Notes: generated by a model not told the origin, from the sequence alone. A stretch of DNA of 64,000 nucleotides from Flavobacteriales bacterium UBA1986 (GCA_002336245.1 DDDG01000026.1:177756-241755), one strand, 5' to 3'; counted from the stretch's first letter, positions 26,552 through 36,440 are shown. A program made the numbers and translations.

Positions 26552-27693
26552 TGGAAAATTTTTCTGGAAAAGAGTTCAAACTTGGAATCTTAGGAGGCGG
26601 GCAACTTGGCCGAATGATGATTCGCGAGGCCATCAAATTCAACATCAGCACCTCTGTACTGGACCCCAATCCTGCTGCACCTTGTGCTGAAATCGCCTCA
26701 GAATTTGTGGTGGGTGATTTCCGTGATTACGAGAGCGTTTTGAAATTCGGACGCGGGATGAATGTAGTCACCATCGAAATCGAAGACGTTTCTGTAGAAG
26801 CTCTTAAAGTACTTCAGTCGGAAGGGGTGAAAGTATTCCCCGACCCGAAGGTGATTGAGCTCATTCAAGATAAAGGAACTCAAAAGCAGTTCTACCGCCT
26901 TCACGGAATACCTACCTCTGAATTTCAGCTGGTTGAAGATTTTCAAGAAGACACTTGGCCCCTGCCCTTCGTTCAGAAGATGCGACGAGGCGGATACGAT
27001 GGACGTGGTGTACAAGTATTGAGATCGGCAAGCGACTTCTCAAAAAAACTTCCTGGCCCGAGCTTATTAGAACGATTGGTCGACATAGAAAAAGAAATTT
27101 CGGTCATTGTTGCTCGAAACGAATCTGGTGAAACCGTTGCCTACCCAACGGTAGAGCTCGATTTTCATCCAGTAGCAAACCTTGTTGAATTCCTCATTTG
27201 TCCTGCCGATATTTCAAAAGATTTGGAACAAGAAGCCGAGGATTTAGCAATGCGCTTGGCACAAGAACTCAATCTTGTCGGTATTCTAGCGGTAGAAATG
27301 TTCATCGACAAATCGGGAAACATCTTGGTGAACGAAATCGCTCCGAGAACGCACAACTCCGGCCACCAAAGCATCGAAGGAAACTTGACCTCTCAATTTG
27401 AGCAACAGCTCAGAGCTGTCTGTGGAATGCCTCTTGGGTCAACAGCAATTGTACAACCCTCCGTAATGTTGAACCTTCTTGGTGATGCAAACTCAGAAGG
27501 TGAAGCAGTTTATGAAGGCCTTGAAGAAACCTTAAGGATTCCTGGAGTGTACCCGCATCTGTACGGGAAAAAGGACACCAAAGCTTTTCGAAAAATGGGA
27601 CACGTAACCGTCTTGAATCCCGACTTAAAGCAAGCCCTTGGCTACGCCCGTCAGATCAAATCGACTTTGAAAGTAGTTGGCAGGCAAGACTAG
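26551..27693 (+). CDS. purK: 5-(carboxyamino)imidazole ribonucleotide synthase
   Basis: A 380-residue ATP-grasp enzyme. N-terminal LGILGGGQLGRMM and DPNPAAPCAEIA, central PFVQKMRRGGYDGRGVQVL and LLERLVDIEKEISVIVARN, and C-terminal NEIAPRTHNSGHQSIEGNLTSQFEQ are all PurK signatures. It uses ATP and bicarbonate to convert AIR to N5-CAIR in de novo purine synthesis; purE is not in the window. Length is normal. The start overlaps the preceding lipoprotein stop by one base, so the two are co-transcribed although functionally unrelated. Confidence 0.97.
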   Translation: MENFSGKEFKLGILGGGQLGRMMIREAIKFNISTSVLDPNPAAPCAEIASEFVVGDFRDYESVLKFGRGMNVVTIEIEDVSVEALKVLQSEGVKVFPDPKVIELIQDKGTQKQFYRLHGIPTSEFQLVEDFQEDTWPLPFVQKMRRGGYDGRGVQVLRSASDFSKKLPGPSLLERLVDIEKEISVIVARNESGETVAYPTVELDFHPVANLVEFLICPADISKDLEQEAEDLAMRLAQELNLVGILAVEMFIDKSGNILVNEIAPRTHNSGHQSIEGNLTSQFEQQLRAVCGMPLGSTAIVQPSVMLNLLGDANSEGEAVYEGLEETLRIPGVYPHLYGKKDTKAFRKMGHVTVLNPDLKQALGYARQIKSTLKVVGRQD

Positions 27694-27710
27694 CCAAGTA
27701 ACAATTCTTC

Positions 27711-28979
27711 TTAAGTTTTTTGCTTTTTCTTCTTCGCAGCAGGAAAAAGAACGTTGTTGAGAATCAAACGATACCCTGGAGAGTTGGGATGAAGATTGAG
27801 ATCCGTTGGAGGATCCCCAACGAAGTGTTGGTAGTCCTCTGGATCATGACCTCCGTAAAAAGTGAATTGCCCTTTTCCGAATTTTCCATGAAGGTATTTC
27901 ACAGAGCTTAAGGACTTATTCTCTCCTAGCACAAGAATCTCAGGTTTTACAAATTTCTTATCGTAGGCTGTTGTTTGCCCCATAAAACCTTTAATTACTC
28001 GCGTGTGATTCTGGGTGAGCATACTTGGAACAGGATCCCATTTCGCCGAGTACTCAAATAGAGTAAACAGATCCATTTGCTGTGGCGTTCTAGAATGAAC
28101 TGGCGTTGCGTCGATGCTGGAAAATTCATATTGCATTGGATTCTTCGTGAGAACGAAGTCTTTGAAGGCAAAAGTTTTTTGAAAGTCGAGCTTCGATTGG
28201 GCAGTTGGGTCTGCAGAATCGCCATCGTACATGCGTTCACAAATATCAACTCCCTCTGCAGCCAGAGCGATGTCGTAACTGTCGGTTCCTGAACACATAG
28301 CAAAGAGGAAACCACCTCCAGCTGTATAGTCGCGGATGTTGAGCCCTACACCCAATTTTAGCTCAGAGACCTTAGCAAAACCCAATTGCTGAGCGGCCTC
28401 CTCTGAACTTTGAACTTGAGCGCGGTACCAATCCGCATTTCGATAGGCAGCGTAGAAGCGACCGTACTGACCAGTGAAATCTTCGTGGTGCAAATGCAAC
28501 CAATCGTAGAGATGCAAATCGCCGCGAATGATTTCCTCATCGTAGATGACTGTGTATGGTATCTCAGCGTAAGTCAGCACGAGAGTTACAGCATCGTCCC
28601 AAGGTTGTTTGCCCTTCGGTGAATAGACCGCAATTTTAGGCGCCTTCTCCAATTTCACCGCATCCATATTTACCTCTGGATTCGCAATTTCTTGAAGAAT
28701 GCTAGAAGCTCGAGCATCCGGAATGATCGAATAGCTCACTCCTCGAATTAGGCATTCGTCTTCGATGGCTTTGTAATGATCGGTCATAAAACTACCGCCT
28801 CGGTAGTTCAACAACCATTGAACATCTACTGCTTGTTCTAAACTCCAAAACGCAATCCCATAAGCCTTCAAATGATTTGCTTGAGACTCATCCATCTGAA
28901 TGAGAATCTTCGAGGCATGACTGGTCAGCGTAGTGAAAAAGAGTACAGAAATGAGGATTATTAAGCGCATGTATTTCAC
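27711..28979 (-). CDS. Exported Bacteroidota protein of unknown function (called asparagine synthetase B in some annotations)
   Basis: A 422-residue protein with a signal peptide (to about residue 22, SHA|SK). It begins KILIQMDESQANHLKAYGIAFW and contains LLNYRGGSFMTDH, a Rossmann-like KIAVYSPKGKQPWDDAV segment, LHLHHEDFTGQYG, and GGGFLFAMCSGTDSYDIALAAEG, which resembles a class I amidotransferase-like nucleophile elbow (MCSG). The end, GKGQFTFYGGHDPEDYQHF, fits a GATase-like fold. From memory, relatives are labelled asparagine synthetase B, but neither an N-terminal Cys2 glutaminase nor an SGGxDS synthetase motif is present, so that name is not supported. Substrate unknown. Confidence 0.7.
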   Translation of the reverse strand: MKYMRLIILISVLFFTTLTSHASKILIQMDESQANHLKAYGIAFWSLEQAVDVQWLLNYRGGSFMTDHYKAIEDECLIRGVSYSIIPDARASSILQEIANPEVNMDAVKLEKAPKIAVYSPKGKQPWDDAVTLVLTYAEIPYTVIYDEEIIRGDLHLYDWLHLHHEDFTGQYGRFYAAYRNADWYRAQVQSSEEAAQQLGFAKVSELKLGVGLNIRDYTAGGGFLFAMCSGTDSYDIALAAEGVDICERMYDGDSADPTAQSKLDFQKTFAFKDFVLTKNPMQYEFSSIDATPVHSRTPQQMDLFTLFEYSAKWDPVPSMLTQNHTRVIKGFMGQTTAYDKKFVKPEILVLGENKSLSSVKYLHGKFGKGQFTFYGGHDPEDYQHFVGDPPTDLNLHPNSPGYRLILNNVLFPAAKKKKQKT

Positions 28980-29011
28980 AACGCAAGATAAGCAATTAAG
29001 GTGCCTAAGCT

Positions 29012-30550
29012 TTAGAACGGATTGTCGTCATCCTCTGGATAAGCGTCCAAATCGTCCATTCGAGAACTGCGAATGACATTGTTATTGTCTGGATCAAAAT
29101 CCTGGTTGGTTGGCATCTGACCAAAGCCATAATCTTCCACTCGGTCGAGGTCGGCAAATTTGGCAAGGTTCGAAATGAACTTCAAGTAAACGGTTCCAAG
29201 GGCTCCGTTTCTGTGCTTTGCGATGATCAACTCAGCCATACCGGCGGTAGACATTCCCTCTTCGTTCTCCGTGATTTGGTAATACTCCGGACGGTAGATG
29301 AAGGTTACCATATCGGCATCTTGCTCAATCGCACCCGATTCCCTCAAATCCGAAAGTTGTGGTCGTTTTTCCCCAGTTCTGGTTTCAACAGAACGGTTTA
29401 GCTGAGAGAGTGCAATGATTGGAATTTCCAATTCTTTGGCTATGCTCTTGATGCTCCTTGAAATGGTCGAAATTTCTTGTTCACGATTTCCTTTGCCGTC
29501 GCCACCTACCGTCATCAGTTGGAGGTAATCGATGATGACCATCTCAATGTTGTGCTGTTGCTTCAGCCTTCTGCATTTCGCGCGAAGTTCAAAAACTGAA
29601 AGACCGGGAGTGTCGTCAATAAAAAGCGGAGCTTCACTCAGGCGACCAATTTTAGAATGCAATTGCTCCCATTCAAATTTCTCGAGTTTCCCACGTTTGA
29701 GCTTATCGGCCGAAAGTTCCGTTTCACTTGCAATAAGCCTGTTAACCAACTGAATCGACGACATCTCCAAAGAGAAGACTGCCACAGCACGACCGAATTC
29801 AACTGCCGCGTTCCTCGCCATTGAGAGAACGAAAGCCGTTTTCCCCATACCAGGACGAGCGGCAAGGATGATGAGATCCGAAGGTTGCCATCCGGCGGTA
29901 AGCTTGTCCAATTCTGCAAAGCCCGTTTCCATTCCCGTCACCCCAGAACCCTTTGAAGCAGCATCTTCAATGTTCTGAACGGCACTGTGAATGAGGTTTT
30001 CAATCTTATCGAAACTCTTTCGGATGTTTCCTTCAGCAACACCAAAAAGATTCTGCTCTGTTCTATCTAGAAGTTCAAAAACATCTGTGGTGTCCTCGTA
30101 GGCATCGCGAATGGTTTCCGTAGAAATGCGAATCAATTCCCGAAGAATGTGCTTTTGAGAAATGATGCGACCGTGAAACTCGACGTTCGCGGCTGATGCT
30201 ACACGGTTGGTGAGGTGCGCAATGAATTGAGGTCCTCCAACAAAATCCAACTGACCTCGCTTGATCAACTCTTGATTGACCGTGAGGATATCAATTGGTT
30301 CGGAGTTTTGGAAAAGCGACTGAATCGCTTCGAAGATTTTTTGATGAGATTCCTTGTAAAAACTATCCGCGCTAAGAACATCGATGATGTCATTTACCGC
30401 ATCTTGGTCGAGCATCAAGGCACCCAAAACAGCCTCCTCCAATTCTACAGCCTGAGGGATCACCCGGCCGATTTCCATCGAGTCAGATCCGCCAATTTTC
30501 TTTAGGCGAGATTGGGGCTTTTTATCGTATGGTTTCTTGATTTCGTCCAT
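29012..30550 (-). CDS. dnaB: Replicative DNA helicase
   Basis: A 512-residue protein. The N-terminal DnaB domain starts near PQAVELEEAVLGALMLDQDA. The RecA-like helicase domain has Walker A AARPGMGKTAF, GRAVAVFSLEMSSIQLVNRL, Walker B IEMVIIDYLQLM and the arginine-finger region LSQLNRSVETR with LRESGAIEQDADMVTFIYRPEYY. DnaB unwinds the lagging-strand template at the replication fork as a hexamer. It is a single-gene unit, with a possible near-leaderless promoter (CACCTTTG on the minus strand just before the ATG). No intein or other insertion is present. Confidence 0.97.
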   Translation of the reverse strand: MDEIKKPYDKKPQSRLKKIGGSDSMEIGRVIPQAVELEEAVLGALMLDQDAVNDIIDVLSADSFYKESHQKIFEAIQSLFQNSEPIDILTVNQELIKRGQLDFVGGPQFIAHLTNRVASAANVEFHGRIISQKHILRELIRISTETIRDAYEDTTDVFELLDRTEQNLFGVAEGNIRKSFDKIENLIHSAVQNIEDAASKGSGVTGMETGFAELDKLTAGWQPSDLIILAARPGMGKTAFVLSMARNAAVEFGRAVAVFSLEMSSIQLVNRLIASETELSADKLKRGKLEKFEWEQLHSKIGRLSEAPLFIDDTPGLSVFELRAKCRRLKQQHNIEMVIIDYLQLMTVGGDGKGNREQEISTISRSIKSIAKELEIPIIALSQLNRSVETRTGEKRPQLSDLRESGAIEQDADMVTFIYRPEYYQITENEEGMSTAGMAELIIAKHRNGALGTVYLKFISNLAKFADLDRVEDYGFGQMPTNQDFDPDNNNVIRSSRMDDLDAYPEDDDNPF

Positions 30551-30681
30551 GGAGCAAAGGTGTGATTAAAGGTCGTCAAAAGAGTGCACCTTTGCCACTT
30601 AGTTCCCACATCTTTTGAATAGAGCTTATTCACAATTGTTCATTCGGTGTTCCTGTGACAAGTCTAAATTTTCTGCGAAAA

Positions 30682-31359
30682 ATGAATTTGATTGATCAGC
30701 AAATCGAGGCTTCTTGGGCAGAGGTTTTGAAAGATGATTTTCAAACAGACAGCTTCGGGAAATTGGGTTCTTTTCTAGAAGAAGAAAATAGACGATTTTC
30801 CGTTTACCCTCCGATGAATTCGATGTTTCAAGCCTTCAATCTCTGTCCTTTCTCAGAAGTTAAAGTGGTAATTCTTGGACAAGATCCTTACCACGGCGAA
30901 GGCCAGGCACATGGATTGGCTTTTTCGGTTCCAGAAGGAATTAAAGCACCTCCATCTTTGAAGAACATTTTTAAGGAATTGAAATCGGATCTCAACTTGG
31001 AGATTCCCCTAAATGGCAATCTCAGTTCATGGGCCAAGCAAGGTGTGCTTCTGCTCAACGCGACCTTAAGCGTTCGGAAATCTGAAGCTGGGTCACATCA
31101 GAAAAAAGGTTGGGAGGAGTTTACGAATTCCGTAATTCGAAAATTGAATGAAGGAAGAGAAGGCATCATATTCCTACTCTGGGGCAAATTCGCGCAAGAA
31201 AAAGCATCCATCATTGATGCCAGCAAACACTTCATTTTAGAAGCTCCACATCCTTCACCATTTTCTGCCCATCGAGGTTTCCTTGGATGCAAACATTTCT
31301 CAAAGACAAATGTCCTTTTGGAGAAAGCAGGTAAGAATAAGATCGATTGGCAGCTGTGA
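30682..31359 (+). CDS. ung: Uracil-DNA glycosylase
   Basis: About 225 residues from ATG 30682 (MNLIDQQIEASWAEVL); an upstream GTG at 30655 is also in frame but adds nine atypical residues. Family 1 UDG motifs are complete: LGQDPYHGEGQAHGLAFSV (water-activating Asp), LLLNATLSVR, and the Leu-intercalation loop HPSPFSAHRGFLG, plus HFSKTN. It removes uracil from DNA to start base excision repair. The end overlaps the Omp85-type frame, so it may be the first gene of a five-gene run ending with rlmB. Confidence 0.96.
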   Translation: MNLIDQQIEASWAEVLKDDFQTDSFGKLGSFLEEENRRFSVYPPMNSMFQAFNLCPFSEVKVVILGQDPYHGEGQAHGLAFSVPEGIKAPPSLKNIFKELKSDLNLEIPLNGNLSSWAKQGVLLLNATLSVRKSEAGSHQKKGWEEFTNSVIRKLNEGREGIIFLLWGKFAQEKASIIDASKHFILEAPHPSPFSAHRGFLGCKHFSKTNVLLEKAGKNKIDWQL

Positions 31360-33077
31360 GATTCCTTTTGACATCCATATTCTGGCTCTTCAGTCTGTCG
31401 CTTTTTTCTCAAGACTATTTGCTTGAATTGAAAAACCTCAGTTCCGAATTAAACCTAAATGAACTCGTCAATGTCGAAACTGCCACCGATAGCAATTCGG
31501 CCTTAAAAACTCAGCAAGAACTCATTTCGATTCTGCAGTCGGAGGGATATCTTGAAGCTAGGTCTACCTTAGAGGTCGATAGCCCCGTCATTCAACTCCA
31601 AGTTGAATTGGGACCTCAATACATCTGGTCTAAACTCAGTCGGGGTAATGTAGAACCAGAAGCACTTCGAGCCCTAGGATACAAACTCGACCTCCGCACC
31701 AAAAAAGCCGTGAACGTTCGTGAAATACGGAAACTTCGAGAAGCCGTTTTGCGCTACTATGAAAACCGCGGTTATCCTTTTGCAGGTGTTTATTACGACA
31801 GTCTTTCGATGGATGGAAATCTCGTCTCAGCCAGTATGATGGTCGACTTAAATCAATACATCACCATCGACAGCCTCGTGATTGTAGGCGCAGAAAAGGT
31901 GAAGCCCAGCTACCTCTACAACTCGCTAAATATTTTTCCAGGAAAAGCCTACAGCGAAGAGAAGTTTGTTCAAAGCCCTGCCCGATTGAGCGAAATCCCT
32001 TTTGTGAAGCAGCTTAAAAAGCCTGAGGTTTTGTTCTCCAAAGAAGGAGCTCAAGTATTTCTCTATCTCGAGGATAAAAAAGCCAACGACATTCAAGGAA
32101 TTGTTGGCTTTCTTCCGAACGCACAAACAGGTAAAATCACCCTCAGTGGTGATGTAAAGCTCAAACTCATGAACGCTTTGGGACAAGGGGAATACTTCAA
32201 TATGAACTGGAGGAAACTTCAAGAGAACACTCAAGATTTGAAGGTTGAAGCCACCTATCCTTACCTCTTCAACACCTCTTTTGGGCTAGAGGGAAAAGTC
32301 TTTCTCTACCGCCGCGACACCCTTTTCAACACCTTCGAACGGAGCGTAGGCGCCAATTATCGCTTGAGTCAATACCATTCGGTAGTGGTTAAACTTGGTG
32401 CCATCAACAACAACATTCTCAGCACTTATGGACTGCAAAATGCCAGTAGTTTACCTGAATATGCAGACGTTCAAACCAGTCAGTACAGCCTTGGATATAA
32501 AGGGCTTAAGCTCGACTATCGATACAACCCACGCAGTGGACGCGACATTGCTCTAGAATTCGGTGCGGGAAACAGAAGAATCCAGCAAAATCCAGACATC
32601 AACCCAGAGTTGTACGACAGTCTGCAATTGAGGTCATCTCAATATCGCATTCAGCTTCAAGCCGATCGCTATTTTGCCCTTTTCAAGAGAAGCAGTTTTA
32701 AAACTGGAATTAATGGAGGGAGTATTTTGGGTGAAGAGGTTTTCCAAAATGAACTATACAGACTTGGGGGCATTCAAAACCTTCGTGGCTTCGACATTGA
32801 ATCCATTCGTGCAAGCACATATGGGATTCTTACCTTGGAATACCGCTACATTCTTGAACGAAACAGTCATCTCTCTCTCTTCTCCGATATGGCTTACATC
32901 GAGTCGAAAGCCTTAGACCTCATTTCTTATGATCGAGCCATAGGTGTTGGGGCTGGTTTCACCTTCGATACAAAGTCTGGAATATTTAGTTTGAGTTATG
33001 CATTGGGCAGTCAGAGAGGAAGCCCAATGCAATTCAGAAGTTCGAAGCTTCACTTCGGTTTTGTGAGCATCTTTTAA
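31356..33077 (+). CDS. Omp85/TamA-like outer membrane protein with POTRA-type N-terminus
   Basis: About 573 residues from GTG 31356, whose next codons give a good signal peptide (RFLLTSIFWLFSLSLFSQ). A TTG at 31347 is the longer alternative. The N-terminal 250 residues hold POTRA-like alpha/beta units (IRKLREAVLRYYENRGYPFAGVYYD). The rest is a barrel with the conserved Omp85 lid-loop motif YRLGGIQNLRGFDIESI and a closing strand ending LHFGFVSIF. Omp85 proteins insert or translocate proteins across the outer membrane; which subfamily this is cannot be settled. It overlaps the ung stop by 4 bases. Confidence 0.87.
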   Translation: MRFLLTSIFWLFSLSLFSQDYLLELKNLSSELNLNELVNVETATDSNSALKTQQELISILQSEGYLEARSTLEVDSPVIQLQVELGPQYIWSKLSRGNVEPEALRALGYKLDLRTKKAVNVREIRKLREAVLRYYENRGYPFAGVYYDSLSMDGNLVSASMMVDLNQYITIDSLVIVGAEKVKPSYLYNSLNIFPGKAYSEEKFVQSPARLSEIPFVKQLKKPEVLFSKEGAQVFLYLEDKKANDIQGIVGFLPNAQTGKITLSGDVKLKLMNALGQGEYFNMNWRKLQENTQDLKVEATYPYLFNTSFGLEGKVFLYRRDTLFNTFERSVGANYRLSQYHSVVVKLGAINNNILSTYGLQNASSLPEYADVQTSQYSLGYKGLKLDYRYNPRSGRDIALEFGAGNRRIQQNPDINPELYDSLQLRSSQYRIQLQADRYFALFKRSSFKTGINGGSILGEEVFQNELYRLGGIQNLRGFDIESIRASTYGILTLEYRYILERNSHLSLFSDMAYIESKALDLISYDRAIGVGAGFTFDTKSGIFSLSYALGSQRGSPMQFRSSKLHFGFVSIF

Positions 33078-33100
33078 TTAATTTCATCCAACTCCCAGAT

Positions 33101-34459
33101 ATGCTCGAAATAGCCGTTACCATATTGATTCTCGTCCAGTTAGGAGTTGTGCTCTTCTTTATTTTCAGGAAGAGTTCAGAGCCCAAGGAGGATGGCCTAG
33201 CATCTTTTGAATCGGAGCGAGGAGAATTGAAGGGCAAGCTCAGTGTAGCAGAAGAGCATCTAAAGGCGCGAGAGAAAGAACTGGAAGACTTGCATTCGGA
33301 GCTTAATAAACTCACTGCAGAAAAAGCGACCAGCGATCAGGTTGCATCGAATCTTCAAGGAAAATTAGATGACCAGAAAAAGGATTTCTTGGAAATGCGC
33401 GAGCAGCTTACGCAAGAATTTAAAGTTCTCGCCAACCAAGTATTGAAGGAGAACTCAGAGCAGTTCAGCAAAGCGAACAACGAACGCATCGCAGGAATTC
33501 TTGATCCGATCAAAGACCAATTCTCAAAATTCGAGAAGAAAGTAACCGACAATACCAACGACCAAAAAGAATGGCGCGGACAGTTGAAGGAGCAGATTGA
33601 CGGGTTACGAAACTTGAACGAAAAGCTGAGCGGAGATGCTCAGAACCTTGCCAAAGCCTTGAAGGGCGATTCGAAGATGCAAGGCGGCTGGGGTGAGAAA
33701 ATCTTGGAACGAGTGCTTGAAAACAGTGGCTTGGAAAAAGGACGAGAGTACAAAACCCAGTTCAGCGATCTCAACGAGCATGGGCAAATAGTGAGGCCCG
33801 ACGTGGTTGTATTCTTACCCGACGAAAAACATTTGATTATTGACTCCAAGGTTTCCTTGACAGCCTATATGGATTATGTCAACGACGAAGAGGAAGAAAA
33901 TCGCGCTACTCATGTGCGAAACCACCTCATCTCCTTCAAGAATCATATTACTGGTTTGAGCGCAAAGAGCTACGCCAGTGCCAAGAAGTTAGACACTCCT
34001 GACTTTGTGATGCTCTTTGTTTATTCTGAAGCCGCCTTTGCGCTGGCCTTGGAAAACGATGAGCAACTGTTTGAATATGCCTGGGATAAGCGCATTGTAA
34101 TCGTTTCTCCGACTACACTGATGGCAACCCTGCGCACGATTGCCTCGATTTGGAAGTACGAGAAACAAAATCGAAACGTACAAGAGATTTCTAAGCTTGC
34201 GAACTCATTGATTGCCAAGTTCAGGAATTTCATGAAGAATTTTGATCGCATTGAACAGCAACTTGAGAAGTCAATGGATTCCTATGCTGAGGCAAGAAAG
34301 CAATTGAGCTTGGGAAATGGAAACGTACTTCGCACACTGGATAAGATTCGCGACAAAAGTGGAGACACAACAAAGCTTCTTCCCGATGGTTTTGATGAGG
34401 AGATGGCCAAGGCTGAAGAAGAAGGGGGAGATGTAAAGCGTTTGGAAGATGAGAGCTAG
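33101..34459 (+). CDS. rmuC: DNA recombination protein RmuC
   Basis: A 452-residue protein. An N-terminal membrane helix (LEIAVTILILVQLGVVLFFIF) and a long coiled coil (about 35-160) lead to the RmuC domain: LRNLNEKLSGDAQNLAKALKG, MQGGWGEKILERVLENSGLEKG, RPDVVVFLPDEKHLIIDSKVSL (a PD-(D/E)XK-like core) and HVRNHLISFKNHITGLSAKSY. RmuC limits inversions between short inverted repeats. The tail is acidic. The GWxTD gene begins 11 bases inside its end. Confidence 0.95.
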   Translation: MLEIAVTILILVQLGVVLFFIFRKSSEPKEDGLASFESERGELKGKLSVAEEHLKAREKELEDLHSELNKLTAEKATSDQVASNLQGKLDDQKKDFLEMREQLTQEFKVLANQVLKENSEQFSKANNERIAGILDPIKDQFSKFEKKVTDNTNDQKEWRGQLKEQIDGLRNLNEKLSGDAQNLAKALKGDSKMQGGWGEKILERVLENSGLEKGREYKTQFSDLNEHGQIVRPDVVVFLPDEKHLIIDSKVSLTAYMDYVNDEEEENRATHVRNHLISFKNHITGLSAKSYASAKKLDTPDFVMLFVYSEAAFALALENDEQLFEYAWDKRIVIVSPTTLMATLRTIASIWKYEKQNRNVQEISKLANSLIAKFRNFMKNFDRIEQQLEKSMDSYAEARKQLSLGNGNVLRTLDKIRDKSGDTTKLLPDGFDEEMAKAEEEGGDVKRLEDES

Positions 34460-35696
34460 TTGGATTCTTCTAACAAGTCTCATCCTACTCTCGGCATGTT
34501 CGGACACATTTCGATCGACCAATAACTTAGCATACCTGTACAAGAAGGAAAAGACTTCCCTTCATCCGAATTTCAAGATTTACCACAAGAACGACAGCAT
34601 CAGCGAGCTTCACTTCTCCATGCACAGCGAGGAACTCTTGTACGTACGGAACCCTTCCAACAATACATTTACTGCCCGAGTTGGCTTGAGCTACAAGTTG
34701 TTTACTTCCTATCAGTCGAATGAATTGGTGGATAGCGCTGCGGTTGTACTTCGCGACGAAAACCCCAAGCAAGTCGAGAAATACATTCAAGGAAAGCTTG
34801 ACATTAAGATTCCACGAGGGAAATTCATCTTAAAACTGAGCACCACGGATTTGAACAAAAACCGTCTTGAACACAACTTCTTGGAAGTAGACAAGATTGA
34901 CCAAATGTCGGATCAGAACTTTCTCGTTCGAGATGCTGAAACGAAGCGCGTTCTTTATACAGCCTTTGTTAGCATTGGGCAGAAGCTAGTGATCGAATAC
35001 AACAAGAAGAGCATTGACCAACTGCAAGGCTCCTATTACGATCGCATTTTTCAAATGCCGCCTCCTCCCTTCGCCTCATACAATCAGCAATCCTTTGATT
35101 ATACCAGCGACAGCAGTTTCGTGTATACTATCGGCGAAACCTTTGAAGTTCCACGTTCTGGCTTCTACCATTTCAGTCCTAGTACTCAGCGAAAAGCTGG
35201 ACTATCGCTCTTCCAATTTACTGAGCTCTTCCCCTACTTGAAAACCATTGAAGATTTGCTCTATCCCATGCGCTTCATTATGAGTCGGAAAGACTTTGAG
35301 TTTCTATACAAAGCAGGGAACCAAAGAGCTTCGGTAGAGACTTTTTGGACTGAGGCATCCGGCAATAGAACGAAAGCAAGATCTTTAATCGAGCAATATT
35401 ACAGTCGCGTTGAAAATGCCAATTACCATTTCAGTAGTCACCTTGAAGGCTGGAAAACCGATCGGGGCATGATCTATTTGATTTTTGGTCAACCAAACAT
35501 TATTTATCGAACCGGCGGAAGCGAAACATGGATTTATGGGGTGAAAAGCAACCAACTTTCTCTCAACTTTGTATTTGTGAAATTGATCAATCCTTTCACC
35601 GACAATCACTTCGTCTTAAACCGCTCACCCATTTACAAAAACCCGTGGTATCGTGCGGTAGATGAATGGAGAGCAGGAAGAGCGTACAACCTATAA
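34449..35696 (+). CDS. GWxTD domain lipoprotein
   Basis: A 415-residue protein; lipobox at LLSACSD (Cys17). The N-terminal half is beta-rich (SISELHFSMHSEELLYVRN). The C-terminal GWxTD domain has FLYKAGNQRASVETFWTEA, then LEGWKTDRGMIYLIFGQPNIIYRTGGSETWIYG, which is the defining segment, and a PWYRAVDEWRAGRAYNL end. The domain is common in Bacteroidota and Chlorobi exported proteins; function is unknown. It overlaps rmuC by 11 bases and is closely followed by rlmB, so it travels in the ung-to-rlmB run. Confidence 0.9.
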   Translation: MRASWILLTSLILLSACSDTFRSTNNLAYLYKKEKTSLHPNFKIYHKNDSISELHFSMHSEELLYVRNPSNNTFTARVGLSYKLFTSYQSNELVDSAAVVLRDENPKQVEKYIQGKLDIKIPRGKFILKLSTTDLNKNRLEHNFLEVDKIDQMSDQNFLVRDAETKRVLYTAFVSIGQKLVIEYNKKSIDQLQGSYYDRIFQMPPPPFASYNQQSFDYTSDSSFVYTIGETFEVPRSGFYHFSPSTQRKAGLSLFQFTELFPYLKTIEDLLYPMRFIMSRKDFEFLYKAGNQRASVETFWTEASGNRTKARSLIEQYYSRVENANYHFSSHLEGWKTDRGMIYLIFGQPNIIYRTGGSETWIYGVKSNQLSLNFVFVKLINPFTDNHFVLNRSPIYKNPWYRAVDEWRAGRAYNL

Positions 35697-35706
35697 TACA
35701 TCCACA

Positions 35707-36426
35707 GTGAGCAAACGCATTTACGGAATCCGAACCATTTTAGAGGCCATCACTTCCGATACGGAAATTGAAAAAATTTACCTACTCAAAGGTCTAAAGA
35801 ACGAATTGAGTGTGGAATTGCTCGAAGCTGCTCGCAACCTGAACATCCCTCTGGTTCGCGTACCAAAGGAGAAGATGAGCAGTTTGGGTGATAAGAACCA
35901 TCAAGGTGCTTTGGCTTTTGTGTCGCGAATTCCGTACTACAACTTCGAAGAAGAAATCGTTAAGGGCATTGAAACCGGCGAGCGCTTGCTTGTGTTGGCT
36001 CTAGATGGCATTACCGACGTTAGGAACTTTGGCGCCATTGCAAGAAGCGCAGAATGCTTTGGAGTAGACTTAATTGTTGTTCCTGCAAAAGGAAGCGCTG
36101 CGGTGAATGAGGATGCCATCAAAACCTCTGCTGGTGCCTTGTTCAAGATAAAGCTGTGCAGAGCTGGCGATTTGTACAAGGCCTTGGAATACATGAAAAA
36201 CTCCGGGCTTCAATTGGTCGCTTGCACTGAAAAAGGAAACCTCGATTACACCGAAATAGATTGGTCGCTTTCGAGTGTGCTAATCATGGGCTCAGAAGAT
36301 CAGGGAGTAAGCCCTCAAGTACTTAAAATCTCTACGCATCTGGCTCAAATCCCTATGAAAGGTGAGATTGCCTCATTAAATGTTTCCGTCGCTGCGGGAA
36401 TCATGTTGGCCCAAGCAGCCCGTTAA
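35707..36426 (+). CDS. rlmB: 23S rRNA (guanosine-2'-O)-methyltransferase RlmB-like (SpoU/TrmH family)
   Basis: About 239 residues from GTG 35707 (SKRIYGIRTILEAI). An ATG at 35662 is in frame but would overlap GWxTD by 35 bases with an atypical leader. The N-terminal substrate-binding domain ends near PYYNFEEE. The SPOUT domain shows the three SpoU motifs: VLALDGITDVRNFGAIARSAECFG, VLIMGSEDQGVSPQVLK and IPMKGEIASLNVSVAAGIML, forming the trefoil SAM-binding knot. RlmB methylates G2251 of 23S rRNA. It is the last gene of the run and is followed by a terminator. Confidence 0.93.
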   Translation: MSKRIYGIRTILEAITSDTEIEKIYLLKGLKNELSVELLEAARNLNIPLVRVPKEKMSSLGDKNHQGALAFVSRIPYYNFEEEIVKGIETGERLLVLALDGITDVRNFGAIARSAECFGVDLIVVPAKGSAAVNEDAIKTSAGALFKIKLCRAGDLYKALEYMKNSGLQLVACTEKGNLDYTEIDWSLSSVLIMGSEDQGVSPQVLKISTHLAQIPMKGEIASLNVSVAAGIMLAQAAR

Positions 36427-36440
36427 AAATTCTTGGAGCA

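Noticed and set aside
27711..28979. Functional name asparagine synthetase B for this protein
   Set aside because: No Cys2 glutaminase start or SGGxDS motif, and it has a signal peptide; the real asnB is at 39556-41496.
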